DNA of 64,000 nt from Przewalskia tangutica (Eukaryota; Streptophyta; Magnoliopsida; Solanales; Solanaceae). Below, in pieces: positions 23,627-35,576 of the stretch. Both the position numbers and the translations under genes were made by a program. How positions within the stretch are numbered: position 1 is the stretch's first letter; each line of letters starts with the position of its first letter. The notes beneath the pieces were generated by a model. That model saw only the letters and a list, made by a program, of their open reading frames with translations, was not told the DNA's origin and made no database searches. The stretch is taken from NCBI GenBank assembly GCA_029844215.1, contig CM056728.1, positions 53,173,789-53,237,788 of the forward strand. The letters run 5' to 3'.

Positions 23627-23638
23627 GCTCGATACCAC
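23627..23638 (-). other. E2 primer-binding site (initiator tRNA-Met)
   Basis: GCTCGATACCAC lies three bases before the right LTR start. It shows the same one-base shortfall against the tRNA-iMet complement as E3, E6 and E7. Confidence 0.85.
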
Positions 23639-23641
23639 TTT

Positions 23642-25795
23642 TGTCACGACCGTTAGGGGCGTGGTGGTGCCTCTGCAAGGGCACCCAGTAGTCATACATC
23701 GAGTAACGGCGGAATATAAAACAAGGCGAAAGCTTGATTTATAAAATAAGACACGATTTATGTGAGAAAGCGTCGCCTTTCGGCGTATATAAATAAACAT
23801 GGTTCGTGATTTATATCTGGCCCAGCAACATGACTACTGAGACCTCTGAGAAATATACAACTATGGCGGGACGGGGCCGCCATACCTGGCATACAAAACT
23901 ATCTACGGGGAGATCATACCCAAAGTAGAGCCTCAGGAGAAGATGGAGCTCACGGCGCATGAAAGATCGAAGGATGCGGATCTAGCACTTTGCCTTTACG
24001 TGGCATGAGCGGCCCAGAAGGAGGTCGATTACAGGTACCAAGTATGTGAAACTATAAAGTACTTTAAATGAAATCAAAGTATTTAAAACCTTTTCACAAA
24101 TACAATCAGTTCAATCGCACATAGTGTCATATCACAAACAATAACAGTAATAGGAAAAGCGTATGCAGTCTAGTCTGGCGCGAATGATCGAAGCAAGGCG
24201 ATCACCCGTAGTATCATTCTGCGTGCCTAGTCACGGACTTCCGCGATCCGCGTAGGTCACACGGACCGCGTGAGGTATTCCTCGCGTCGGCAGCCAACCC
24301 GGCATCGCCTAGTCTCCGCGGCCGTATAGCCTCGAGGCCGCGTAGTCTCAGCGGACCGCGTAGAATCCGCGTCGGGCTAAACACCGGAATGATCAATCAC
24401 GGAGCATACGGCTCGCGCATAGTCTCACGGACGCGTAGGCCGTATAGACCGCGTCGAGGGGCAAGCCACCGGTATAAATAAGTCGAGGGTAGGTGATACA
24501 ATAGCGATCAGCGGACTTAGGTTAGCAGCGTAAGCCTGGCAGAATGACCCTTACCTGACATTTCAAGACACTAACACGGTAGCGTCGTAATATGTCTACT
24601 TATCAAACAAATCTTACTACACTTAGCAGAAATCAATCTGAGGCTCGAAACAAAGTGATTCCTTTTTATCTTTCTTAAGTTGTTATACCTAAATTCCCAT
24701 AAAGCTAGTATAACTCTTAGCTTTTGTTTTAAAAACCAAATATTTGTCTTACATTAAAAATGATTGATAGTTCTTTTGAAATGCATCGAGTTCTTATTAT
24801 TAGGGCTTAAGTCGAAAGACATTGTCGTAGTTATTATTAGGGCTTAAGTCAAGCGACATTGCGTAGTTATTATTCGATTAACACGTATCGTCTCTAGTAC
24901 TATATATATGTTAAAATATCATGCTTAGGAAGAATCACATACCTTCTCGTGAAAACCTCTGCCAAGTTGAATATGTCGCGTGAGAGAATCGACTATAATA
25001 GTCACAGACATCTATCAAAGTCTAGACTACTGCGAAGGTCATTCTAAGCGGAGGGTTCACAATTCTACGGAAAGTCGGGCAGCACAACCCTACAGGTGAG
25101 CTATATAAGTCTCTTTGTGAAAACAATCCTATGTGAGTGCGGTTCAATTATTCTTCTTTTAAACCGCCTACTTTGTGATATGATTCGATTACGATACGTA
25201 ATATCCTTACAAGTATTTAATACTTAATCTTATACTTCTACGGTATGCATTCTCTAATACAAAGAGGTTAGGATTATTTACCTCGGTAAGCCCAATAATA
25301 TCCTAGATAAAAGTCGATCGGAGCAAGGCTTAGCTCTAAGTTATGCGCTCAGATAGCTCGAGAAACCTTAGAAGTTCTTCACAACACTAAGTACTAAGGG
25401 ATTTGGGCTAGGGTATTTTGGGCATTATAACAATACTTAGAGGCAACTTTTCTACCAAGGGAGGGTAGATTTTGGCTAGGCTAGGGGGTAGGCCCTCGGA
25501 AACTCACTCAAGGGGAGGTGTTGGACGAAAGGCTTAAGGGAGAGGAGAGGATTTTCAAGACTTGGAAGTAATTTGTGGATGAAGAACTCTTCGTCTTTAA
25601 GGGTATTTATAGCTCAAGCCATGGCCAACCAATGGCGAAGATGAAGACAAGTGCAAGGCAAGTGTAGGGTGAAGATTTACTACGCACAAATATCCTACCA
25701 ACTCCTTGGCTTGTGCAAAGGCACAAAAGCGTGCCATCTATTCCAATTCGTCGAGGGCGATTTCAATCCACCCGATTGGAGGTGCCAAGTGTATT
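23642..25795 (-). repeat. E2 right (5') LTR, piece 1
   Basis: Starts TGTCACGACCG. It includes the CGCG-rich repeat at about 24235-24460, the LTR hairpin (24674-24689 and 24708-24720) and the TATA complement TATTTATA at 25604-25611. It is interrupted by E5 190 bp upstream of that TATA box on the element strand. Confidence 0.85.
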
Positions 25796-28191
25796 TGTTA
25801 TACCGTATTTCGAGTATATGCGTGAGGAATACGTCTGGTTGGCTTTAAAGTTAGCCTTGGGCGTTTTATTTGTGCACAACACACTAGAAGAATCGTTTTC
25901 AGGCCGAAGCGTTTCCACGACTTTTCGTAGAAAATTCCGACTATGTCGTTTAGTATTTTTGCGGATTTTTAGAGGCGAAACATTTTGGACCAGCGGGAGG
26001 CGACACTTGTCACCCTCCAATTGAGTGGACTTGACACGGCAATAGGGCGATTGGGTTGGCTTCTTTTGTCTTGGAGTTGGTAGGATATTTTGTGTGCAAG
26101 TTGGCGAGGACAACACCTAAATCCTCACCTACACTTGCCTTGCACTTGTCTTCATCTTGGCCATTGGTTGGCCAAGGCTTGAGCTATAAATACCCTCTTG
26201 AGATGAAGAGTTCTTCATCCACAAAAGCTTTCAAGTCTAAAATCCTTCCCTCTCCCTTTGTTAGCAATTCGTCCAACACCTTCCGGCCGAGAAGCTTGGC
26301 GAGGGCTACCCCACTAGCTAGCGAAATCTACCCACTCCTTGGTAGAAAAGTTGTCTTCTAGTGCAGTTATAATGCCCAAAATACCTAGCCCAAATCCCTT
26401 AGTCCTTAGTAGAAGTTGTGAAGAACCAAGGTTTCTTAGACTCTGGGAGCGTACAACTTAGGAGCTAAACCTTGCTCGGTAGCGACTTTATCTAGGATAT
26501 TATTGGGCTTACAGGGTAACTAATCCTAACCTCTTTTGAATTAGAGAATACTTCTTTGTTGTAGTATTAGAATAAGTATTAGATACTTAGAAGAATATCA
26601 CGAGAATAGAATTGAAGCTGTTATCACGATGAAGGGTTTAAAGAAGAATAATTGAGCTGTACTCACATGGGGCTGTTTTCTGATGAACTTACATAGCTCA
26701 GGGTAGGGTTGTGCTTTGCGGACTTTCAGTAGAATTATGAACCCGCATTTAGAATGACCCTCGGGCGATCTTTGATAGATATCTGTGACTATTATGGTGA
26801 CTCTCTGCGCGACATATTGACTTGGCGGTGGTTTTATTTGAGAAGGTATGTGATTCTTCTAAAGCATGATATTTTATAATATATGAAATGCGGTGAAGGC
26901 GTACATGTGTTACTGAATAATAACTACGGCAATGTCTTTGACTTAAGCTTTGAATAATACTTATGCGATGCCTGACGGCTTAGCTGAATAATACTTACGG
27001 CGATGCCTGTGGCTTAAGCAGAATAACAAAGAAGCGAAAACATTTCAAAGAATCTTGAATCATTTTTAACGAAGATAAATATTTGGTTTTAAAACAAAAG
27101 CGTAAGAATTATCTTGGCTTTATGGGAAGTTAGGTATAACGACTTAAGAAGATAAAAGGCTGTTTACTTGTTTTGTTTATAAAAGCCTTGTATTGATTTA
27201 CATTAAGTGTAGTAAGATTGTTTGATAAAAGGCTGTTTACTGTGTTAGTGTCTTGTAATCTTTGTGTAAAGGGGTCATTCTTTTTGTGCTTACGTTGCTA
27301 ACGGTAAGTCCATTATCTTGTTATTGTATCACCTACCCCCTTGTTATACGAGGCTTGCCCGCGATGCGGTCTATCGGCTTTATGCGATGCTGAGACTATG
27401 CGGGCAGCGGTATGCTCGAGTTGATCATTCGGGCGTTGCTTTGATGCGAGGACTCCATGTGCGATCTGTTGAGACTATGCGGTCTTTTTGAGGCTATGCG
27501 GGCTGCGGGAGCCTAGGCGGATCTGGGGTTAGCTGCCCCGATCGAGAAATATCTCGTGCAGTGCGTGTGGGACCTATGCGAGTGCGGAAGTCGAGGACTA
27601 GGCGCGAGAATGATACTATGGGCGATTGGCCTTGCTTGATCATTCGCGGCCTAGAATAGACACATTCTGATTTTCCTATTCTTATTGTTGTTTGTGATGT
27701 GGCCTTATGTGCAATTGGTGATTGTATTTGTGAAAAGGTTTTAAATACTTTGATTTCATTTTAAGTACTTTATAGTTTCACGTACTTGGTACTGTTGTCT
27801 TGACCTCGCCCGAGTGCGTTAAATCTGCGGTAAGAGCGGCAGTGCTAGATCCGTCCTTAGGATCTTTGCGTTGGTGTCGGGAGCTCGTCTTATAGGAGGC
27901 TCTGCTTTTGGGTATGATCTCCTGTATTGTAGATAGTTTTATCTGATCGAGGGTATGGCGAACCACTGTCGCCATAGTTGTTACTTCCTTAGAAGTGCGT
28001 AGTACTATTATGCGGTTGGGATGTAGCGCAAAACTTGAGTTATTTATATTATGCGAAGGCAAGCTTTCATCAGATAAAGCGTATGTCTTATTTTATAAAG
28101 CTGTTTCTGTCTTGTTTATATTCCATGGTTACTCGATGTATGACTACTTGGGTGCCGATGAGGCACGATCACGGGCCGGGCAGTCGTGACA
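25796..28191 (+). repeat. E5 5' LTR
   Basis: Starts TGTTATACCGTATTTCG and ends GGGCAGTCGTGACA. It carries the TATA box at 26184-26192, a palindrome at 26202-26219, three tandem copies of a unit of about 37 bp at 26915-27025 and the LTR hairpin near 27101-27148. Confidence 0.9.
26184..26219 (+). promoter_or_regulatory. E5 5' LTR core promoter with downstream palindrome
   Basis: CTATAAATA at 26184-26192 is followed 10 bp later by the near-perfect palindrome GATGAAGAGTTCTTCATC (26202-26219). Transcription would be expected to start about 30 bp after the TATA box, close to the palindrome. The same arrangement is at 33368-33404 in the 3' LTR. Confidence 0.6.
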
Positions 28192-28195
28192 AAAG

Positions 28196-28207
28196 TAGTA
28201 TCAGTGT
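28196..28207 (+). other. E5 primer-binding site (degenerate tRNA-Met)
   Basis: TAGTATCAGTGT lies four bases after the LTR end. It matches the tRNA-iMet complement TGGTATCAGAGC except at scattered bases, and it keeps the CAG that the other elements lack. Confidence 0.7.
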
Positions 28208-28387
28208 TAATCCTCGGAAAGTGTCTGAGGCCGTATCTTGTAAGTCTTGATTATCGGTGTGTTGTGCACCACGCGATGTCGAGAAGCTATAGGATATTTA
28301 GGATTAGTTTCCATTCTTCTCATTACGAGATCGTGCTTTAGAAGTTGTGTTATAGGTTGGACCCTCTAGCAATTCCTTTCTGTGATT

Positions 28388-29545
28388 ATGCCTCGCGTAA
28401 GGCGGCCGGGCGAAGGGCAAAGCGTAGGAGGCTGCTAGCGAGACACCCGATTCACGAGGCTCGAGGCCGATCTATACGAGGCGGCGAGTTCTATGGCCTT
28501 GGCCCAGCGAACCACAGTACCGCGCATCCCGCGGCTGGGGCGGAGGTTAGGAGTACAAGGAGATGGCCCGACTATTGGCTAAAGTTGTGGCGATATGAGA
28601 GAGGCTGGATCACGGCGATTCGGCTCGGCTCGATCGCGCCGTAGTGCGCGAGGCGAATAGTTTGAGGCTACGAGATTTCTTGAGTTGTAGCCGCGAGTTT
28701 TTGGTCGGCGGAAGATGATCGCGAGGAGTTCATCCGTCATTGCGAAGGATTATGCGGGTGATCGGGCTTGAGGCGAGTGTGACATTCGGTTCGCGTCGGT
28801 GCGTGATCTGCGATCGATTGGTTTGATTCATGGGAGCTTTCGGGAGAGCATGCACCTCGGCGGTATGGGATGAGTTTTGAGGCTTTTCTCACACACTTCT
28901 TGCCTCATGAGATGAGGAGGGCGCAGTGATAGGTCTTATTCTTTGAGGCGGGGAGGGCGCCGCAGTGAGGAGTCTGATGTCGAGTTTGATTCTTTGGCTC
29001 GATATGTCCACTTGCTTGCGCGAGATGGAGGGCGGTGCATCGCTATGTCGGCTGGGCTAGATGATTACATGGCGAGTCTTGTGCGGGTGTGTCCGCCCGG
29101 CCGAGCATGGACATAACGTATGCGAGCTCGTGCCTTTGGGTTGTGAGGCGTAGAGGCCGCGCGGGTAAGCGATATCGGCGAGAAGAAGGCGAGCGGCCGG
29201 TTCTTTTGGTGGTCCTCGGGGTGGCGGCGTCGGCGAAGTCGGTGCACCACGGCGGTATGAGCGCTCTACCTCATTCGGCCGGCCCGAGGCGGTCGGGGCG
29301 GTCGGGGCGGGACTTGTTTCGAGGTGGCGAAGTGCTAACGTTCGAGTGCGCTCGGTGTGCCCGTTGTGGCGAATACCGTGCAGGAGGCGTACTCGGGAGC
29401 TTGCTATACTTGTGGCGGCGGCGGTCACTGCGAGTTTGTCGGCCAGGCGTGGTGGTAGGGCTCGGCTACGAGTGCATTGCGCTGCCCGTCCCAGCGATTA
29501 CTCGCCGGAGCAAGGTACAATGGATCAGCGGGTCGCGGCGGTCGT
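28388..29545 (+). pseudogene. gag: E5 gag (fragmented)
   Basis: The ATG at 28388 (MPRVRRPGRR) starts about 195 bp after the LTR. A basic, low-complexity N-terminus is followed by the capsid region at 28700-29040, where the DNA encodes, in shifting frames, EEFIRHC, RVIGLEA, WDEF, FLTHFLP and EMRRAQ. A zinc knuckle of C-X2-C-X4-H form (CYTCGGGGH) is encoded at 29402-29428. At least four frameshifts break it. Confidence 0.75.
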
Positions 29546-29599
29546 GGCGCGAGTCCCGATTCTAGCGGTCCTCGAGCCGCGTATATGCTTTGTCGGCCA

Positions 29600-30060
29600 G
29601 CGGGATCGGAGGCCTCGCTGATGTCGTCACGGTACCTTATCGGTTCTGGTTTGATGTGTATGCTTTGATAGATCGGGTTCTACTCTGTCTATATATCTCC
29701 ACTTGTTGCTAGTAGGATAGGGATAGAGCACGAGTCCATAGACCACTTCGAGTAGCTACGCGATGGGTGATTCGGTGGTAGCTCGGCGGGTATATAGAGC
29801 TTGTCTGTGACCATTCTGATCGTCGGACCTGGCCGACTTGATAGAGTTGGAGATGATTGACCGGCGTGATTATGGGGATGGATTGGCTGGCTGCTTTACG
29901 CCAATGTAAGCTGCGAGAGAAGTAATGCGGTTCGGTTTCTGAGGCCAGGTTGTTGAGTGGGAGAACACGGTATCGTAGAGGTAGGTTTATTTCCTACCTC
30001 GAGGCTAGGAAGATGGTGCGAGAAGGGTATATCTACCGTCTCGTTCGGGTGTTTGATCTG
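29600..30060 (+). pseudogene. pol: E5 aspartic protease and linker (fragmented)
   Basis: The active-site block (ALIDPGST in related elements) lies at 29660-29689 with one base missing inside DPGST. PLVASR-type and MGMDWLAA-type codons occur at about 29700 and 29868-29895. The linker RFISYLEARKMVREGYIYRLVRVFDLKAAVPDF reads open at 29980-30080, as two blocks of this stretch also found in E2. Confidence 0.68.
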
Positions 30061-30169
30061 AAGGCTGCGGTACCAGATTTTGATCGATTCGATGGTCGGC
30101 GAGTTCCCAGGCGTGTTTCGGATGACCTCCGGGTATCCCTCACGAGAGGAGATTGAGTTTTGTATTGAC

Positions 30170-30900
30170 ATATTGCGGACACTCGGCCTATTTCCATTCG
30201 CCATCTGAGAATGGCTTTGCCGAGTTGAGAGAGTTGAAGGATCGGCTTAGAGATTTCTTTGGAGAAGGGCTTCATCGGGCCTAGTGTTTCTCCAGGAGGC
30301 GCGGTTTTGTTCGTGAAGAAGAAGGGCGGGGCCAGCTGCGCATGTGTTGATTCTGACGGTGAACAAGGTGACCATTAAACGAATACCGCTTCCCGGGATT
30401 GATGATTTGTTCGACGATTGCGAGTGCGAGATGTTTCTCGAGATTGATCTGCGATCGGGCTATCATCAGTGCGAGTCGAGAGAGGTGGATGTCCACTAGG
30501 TGCATTCGGGACGTGCAGGCATTATGAGTTGAAGTCATGTCTTTTAGGTTGACGATGCTCGTGGTATTCATGGATTTGATGAGCGAGTGTTCAAACCATT
30601 TTGAACACGTTTGTGATAGTGTTCATTGATGATATCTTGGTTTATTCGCTCGAGGCGAGGAAGCGTCACGGGCATTTGAAATTTGTCTTGTGATTCTCGG
30701 GACCTTGTGATTTATGCGCCAAGTTTTCCAAATGTGAGTTTTGGTTGACTTGATGGCGTTTCTTGGGCATATTATGAGTGATGGCGTTAGTGGATCTGGC
30801 GAATCGGCGATCGAGGACTTGGCTGAACTGCTACTCAGCCGAGAGGTTCGCGATTTTACGGGCCTTGCGAGGATATTATCGGTTCGTGGAGAAGTTTGCT
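30170..30900 (+). pseudogene. pol: E5 reverse transcriptase (fragmented)
   Basis: The catalytic motif VFIDDILVYS is encoded from 30619, with FIDD at 30622-30633, the cleanest copy in the window. Upstream the DNA carries the AELRELK, FVKKKGG, NKVTIK and YHQCE blocks at 30220-30480. Downstream FLGHIMS at about 30756-30780 marks the thumb. Frameshifts lie between the blocks. Confidence 0.82.
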
Positions 30901-30939
30901 TATCTACGCACCATTGACTAGGGTGACTCGGAAGCGGCC

Positions 30940-31375
30940 AAGTTTGATGGTGATGCTTGTGGCGGGGTTTCGATTCTTGAAAAGAAGGCGGCCGCCCGTT
31001 CTTACTCTTCGGAGGGTCGACGGTTATGCGTGTATTGTGATCGTCGGGCATCGGGTTGGGATGTGTGTTGATGCGGCATGGCGGGGTTATAGCATATGCG
31101 TCGGCGGTGAAGAAACACGAGAGAACTACCCGCGTGATTTGGAGTTAGCGGTAGTAATTCACGCTTTGAAGATGCGGAGCCTTATTTGTATGGGGTTGGC
31201 GTGGATATTTATCTGAGACCACAGAGCCTCGGTATATCTTGACCAGAGGAGGCTGAACTTACGGCGAGAGGCGGTGGTTAGAGTTGCTTAAGGATTACGA
31301 TGTTGATATCTGTACCACGGGAAGGCGATGTTGTGGCGGATGCTCTTAGTCGTAGGTCGATGGGAGCCTATCGGA
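30940..31375 (+). pseudogene. pol: E5 RNase H (fragmented)
   Basis: Blocks for GCVDAAWRGYSICV (normally G-CVL-Q-GRVIAYA), ENYPRDLELAVVIHALKM (31118-31172) and LLKDYDVDI (31281-31310), followed by VVADALSRRSMG (31331-31365), occur in the expected order. The ENYP site is intact here, in contrast to E2 where E4 sits in it. Confidence 0.75.
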
Positions 31376-32500
31376 TGTGCGGCTAGAGAGGAGGGACATG
31401 GTTAGTGATTTGCATCGATTAGCGAGCCTTGGTGTCCGTTTGATTGATTACGATAGCGGTGGGGTTAGAGTTCGTGAGGTTGCGAGTCTTCCGTCGTCGA
31501 GGAGGTGAAGAAGCTTGATTCGAGATCGGCTTTGATTCGATATCGTGTCTGACTCTTCGTGAGGGCAAGGGTCCTTTGAGTAGCACCTGATGGGGTGCTA
31601 AGGTTTGGCGGTGTGTGTTCGGATGTTTGAGGACTTGGCGAGTTCTTGGGAAGCACCGGTAGCGGCGTTACTCTATCCGTCAGTCGACCAAGATGTACCA
31701 CGACCGTAGATCGTGTATTGGTGGGATGGCTTGAAGAGGCGTTGCGAGTTCGTAGCTCGGTGCGGGTTGTCGGCGGTGAAGGTAGAGCACGAGGCACGGT
31801 GGCTTATTCTGAGCGATTGAGATCGAGCACGGAAGTGGGAGGTAATCAACATGGACTTTATCACGGGATTACCTCGCTTTCGGAGGAGACATGATTCTAT
31901 ATGGGTTATCGTCGGCGGTGTGAAATCAGCCCACTTTCTTCCGTCGGACGACTTTTGGTGAGATTATGCGGACTTTACATCAGAGATCGTCGGTGCGTGG
32001 AGTCCTATTTCGATCATATCGGCGAGGAGCCCGGTTCTGGCTAACGGAGGTCTTTCGAAGAGGTTTAGGGGCCGGTGAGCACAATCTTGCATTTCATCCA
32101 CGAGCGACGGACGAGGCGAGCGCCTTATCGGACTGCTTGAGGATATCTTTGCGAGCTTTGTGTTATTGACCGATGGTAGTTGGGAGGATCATTTTCCTCT
32201 AGTTGAGTTTGCGTATAATAATAGCTACCACTCGGTATTCGGATGGCGCCTTATGAGGCCTTGTATGGGAGGAAGTGCGGTCGCCTATAGGTTGGTTCGA
32301 TGTGGGCGAGAGTGCGGCTAGTGGGACGGTTGATGCGTGCGGCGATGGATAAGGTGAAGCTTATCAAGGCGACTATTAATGACTCGAGTCGGCGAAGTCG
32401 TATGCGAGATCATCGTCGTCGGCATCTGGTTCGCGATAGATGATTGGGTTTTCCTAAAGGTGTCACCCGTGAAGGGTGTGATGGTCGGGAAGAAGAAACT
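31376..32500 (+). pseudogene. pol: E5 integrase (fragmented)
   Basis: Catalytic-core landmarks are visible: NMDFITGLP at 31848-31872 with the first Asp at 31854-31856, an IIS...GARF stretch at about 32010-32040 where the second Asp is lost in the reading, FHP at 32094, and WEDHFPLVEFAYNNSYHS at 32182-32235 with the catalytic Glu at 32205-32207. MAPYEALYG-type codons follow at 32244-32270. The N-terminal zinc domain would be at about 31600-31720 and is not readable. Confidence 0.78.
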
Positions 32501-32559
32501 TCGGCCCAGTACATTGGGCGTTTGATTGTCGCGAGGTAGGCAAGGTTGCTACGAGTTGA

Positions 32560-32830
32560 ATCTGCCGTCCGTCTGGAAGCGGTGCATCCGTGTTTCACGT
32601 ATCTATCTTTGAGAGATGTATCGAGGATCCATCTAGGGTACACCCGATTGGCGATGTCGGTGGCCAGGGTTATCGTATGAGAGATTCCATAGCGATAGTC
32701 GATCGTCGAGTTAAGCGTCTGCGGACGAAGGGCGTGGCCGTCAAAGTCTTATGGCGAAGCGAGCTCGAGAGGAGATGGCGTGGGGCGAGGAGGACATGAG
32801 ACGAAGTATCCTCACCTATTCCCAGCACCT
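32560..32830 (+). pseudogene. pol: E5 integrase C-terminal chromodomain
   Basis: After the VHPCFTYLSLRDVSRIHLGYTR-like block in mixed frames, the DNA encodes RLRTKG followed by VKVLWRSELE (32709-32770), then EEDMRRSILTYS-like codons. This matches the Tekay chromodomain tail, VLWR followed by a YPHLF-type end. Pol ends about 140 bp before the polypurine tract. Confidence 0.7.
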
Positions 32831-32944
32831 CCGGGTAATTCACTTTCTACTTGTAAATTTCCATTATCATTTATGCCTAAGTGTTGTTTTGTGGCGTGTG
32901 TGGCATTTGCTAGCTGTTTAAGCAACGATAAGCGTCTTGAGAAG

Positions 32945-32978
32945 GAACATTCGGGACGAATGTTTCTAAGGAGGAGAA
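32945..32978 (+). other. E5 polypurine tract and adjacent hairpin
   Basis: Arms GAACATTCG (32945-32953) and CGAATGTTTC (32957-32966) are followed at once by the polypurine tract AAGGAGGAGAA (32968-32978) and the 3' LTR. This is the clearest example of the hairpin-PPT arrangement. Confidence 0.85.
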
Positions 32979-35364
32979 TGTTATACCCGTATTTCGGAGT
33001 ATGCGTGAGGAATACGTCAAAAGTTGGCTTTAAAGTTAGCCTTGGGCGTTTTATTTGTGCCTGACACACTAGAAGAATCGATTTTCAGGCGAAAGCGTTT
33101 CCACGACTTTCGTAGAGAAAATTCCGACTATGTCATTTAGTATTTTTGCGGATTTTTAGAGGCGAAACATTTTGGACCAGCGGGAGGCGACACTTGTCAC
33201 CCTCGATTGGTGGACTTGACACGGCAATAGGGCGATTGGGTTGGCTTTTTGTCTTGGAGTTGGTAGGATATTTTGTGTGCAAGTTGGCCAGGACACTTGC
33301 CTAAATCCTCGCCTACACTTGCCTTGCACTTGTCTTCATCTTGGCCATTGGTTGGCGAAGGCTTGAGCTATAAATACCCCTCTTGAGATGAAGAGTTCTT
33401 CGTCCACAAAAGCTTTCAAGTCTAAAAATCCTTCCTCTCCTTTGTTAGCAATTCGTCAACACCCCTTCCGCCGAGAAGCTTGGCGAGGCCTACCCAGCTG
33501 GCGAAATCTACCCCCTCCCTTGGTAGAAAAGTTGTCTTCTAGTCAGTTATAATGCCCAAAATACCTAGCCCAAATCCCTTAGTCCTTAGTAGAAGTTGTG
33601 AAGAACTTAAGGTTTCTTAGACTCTGGGAGCGTCTGACTTAGGAGCTAAACCTTGCTCGGTAGCGACTTTATCTAGGATATTATTGGGCTTACAGGGTAA
33701 CTAATCCTAACCCTCTTTTGAATTAGAGAATACTTCTTGTTGTAGTATTAGAATAAGTATTAGATACTTAGAAGAATATCACGAGAATAGAATTGAGCTG
33801 TTATCACGATAGAAGGGTTTAAAGAAGAATAATTGAAGCTGTACTCACATAGAATTTGTTTTCTGATGAACTTACATAGCTCAGGGTAGGGTTGTCTTTG
33901 CCCGACTTTCCGTAGAATTATGAACCCCTGTTTAGAATGACCCTGGAGCGATCTTTGATAGATATACGTGACTATTATGGTGACTCTCTGTGACATATTG
34001 ACTTAGCGGTGGTTTTATTTGAGAAGGTATGTGATTCTTCTAAAGCATGATATTTTATAATATATAGTGCGGTGAGCGTACATGTGTTACTGAATAATAA
34101 CTACGGCAATGTCTTTGACTTAAGCTGAATAATACTTATGGCGATGCCTGGCTTAAGCTGAATAATACTTACGGCAATGCCTCGGCTTAAGCAGAATAAC
34201 AAGAAGCGAAAACATTTCAAAGAATCTGAATCATTTTTAACGGAAGATAAATATTTGGTTTTAAAACAAAAGCGTAAGAGTTATCTTGGCTTTATGGGAA
34301 GTTAGGTATAACGACTTAAGAAGATAAAAGGCATTTACTTGTTTTGTTTATAAAAGCCTTGTATTGATTTACATTAAGTGTAGTAAGATTGTTTGATAAA
34401 AGGCATTTTACTGTGTTAGTGTCTTGTAATCTTTGTGTAAGGGGTCATTCTTGCTTGTGCTTACGTTGCTAACAGTAAGTCCATTGTCTTGTTATTGTAT
34501 CACCTACCCCGCTTGTTATACGAGGCTTGCCCGCGATGCGGTCTATCGGCTATCGGTCTGTGAGACTATGCGGAGGCGCGGTATGCTCGGATTGATCATT
34601 AGGGCGTTTGCTGATGCGGGGACTCACTATGCGATGCTGTTGAGACTATGCGGTCTTTTGAGGCTATGCGGCTGCGGGAGCCTAGGCGGATCTGGGGTTA
34701 GCTGCCCCGATGCGAAATATCTCATGCAGTGCATGTGGGACCTATGCGAGCTGCGGAAGTCGAGGACTAGGCACGCGAGAATGATACTATGGGCGATTGG
34801 CCTTGCTTGATCATTAGCGGCCTAGAATAGACTGTTATAGTTTTCCTATTCTTGTTGTTGTTTGTGATGTGGCCTTATGTGCAATTGGTGATTGTATTTG
34901 TGAAAAGGTTTTAAATACTTTGATTTCATTTTAAGTACTTTATAGTTTCACATACTTGGTACTGTTATCTTGACCTCGCCGAGGCTGCGTTAAATCTGCG
35001 GTAAGAGCGGCAGTGCTAGATCCACGTCCTTAGGATGCTTTGCGTTGGTGTCGGGAGCTCCGTCTTATAGGAGGCTCTGCTTTTAGGTATGATCTCCTGT
35101 ATTGTAGATAGTTTTGTCTGATCGAGGGTATGGCGGGGCTGTCGCCATAGTTGTTACTTCCTTAAGTGCGTAGTACTATTATGCGGTTGGGATGTAGCGC
35201 AAAACTTGAGTTATTTATATTATGCGAAAGGCAAGCTTTTCATCAGATAAATTGTGTCTTATTTTATAAAGCATTTCTGTCTTGTTTTATATTCATTGGT
35301 TACTCACGATGTATGACTACTTGGGTGCCGTAAGGCACGATCCACGGGCCGAGGCAGTCGTGGC
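32979..35364 (+). repeat. E5 3' LTR
   Basis: Starts TGTTATACCCGTATTTCGG and is collinear with 25796-28191. TATA box at 33368-33376, palindrome at 33387-33404, tandem repeat at about 34095-34200, LTR hairpin at 34273-34320. Long stretches are identical to the 5' LTR, so the insertion is probably young. Confidence 0.9.
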
Positions 35365-35576
35365 GATCGCCCTCCGTTGGTCCAAAATGTTTCGTCTCTC
35401 GGAAAAATCATAAAATACTAAATGACATGGCGGAATTTTCTCTACGAAAAGCTGAAAGCGTTCGTCGGAAGCGATTCTTTTAGTGAGTTGTGCACAAATA
35501 AAACGTCGAGGCTTAGACTTAGGCCAAACTTTGCGTCGTGCGCCCTCGCGTACATACTCGGAATCTGAGGTATAAC
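35365..35576 (-). repeat. E2 right (5') LTR, piece 2
   Basis: Completes the E2 LTR after E5, matching 15592-15803 and ending GGTATAAC. Confidence 0.82.

Larger units (their letters stand above)
25796..35364 (+). mobile_element. E5: complete Ty3/Gypsy (Tekay/Del-like) element
   Basis: A 9.6-kb plus-strand element with LTRs at 25796-28191 and 32979-35364 (about 2.39 kb each), an internal region of 4.8 kb, a PBS, a polypurine tract and a recognisable gag and pol in the order gag-PR-RT-RNaseH-IN-chromodomain. It sits in the E2 right LTR; the uninterrupted target is visible at about 15590 in the other LTR (CCAAGTGT followed by CGCCCTCC). The right terminus reads GTCGTGGCGA instead of GTCGTGACA and no clean duplication is visible, so the right edge is uncertain by a few bases. 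Confidence 0.9.
3718..35576 (-). mobile_element. E2: Ty3/Gypsy (Tekay/Del-like) element, split by E3, E4 and E5
   Basis: This is a minus-strand element with gag and full pol order. The left (3') LTR is 3718-5792 plus 15315-15803. The internal region is 15804-17658 plus 20739-23641, about 4.8 kb once E4 is removed. The right (5') LTR is 23642-25795 plus 35365-35576. It sits in the right LTR of E1 with duplication GTATA at 3710-3714 and 35577-35581; three extra bases lie between the left copy and the LTR. The two LTRs are about 2.56 and 2.37 kb and collinear. Confidence 0.85.

Noticed and set aside
24230..24470. CGCG-rich repeats resembling a CpG island or host promoter
   Set aside because: The same block occurs in each E2 and E3 LTR, so it is LTR sequence.
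29089..29565. A 158-codon open frame in E5
   Set aside because: It overlaps gag and only partly shares its frame; it is a by-product of gag frameshifts, not a separate gene.
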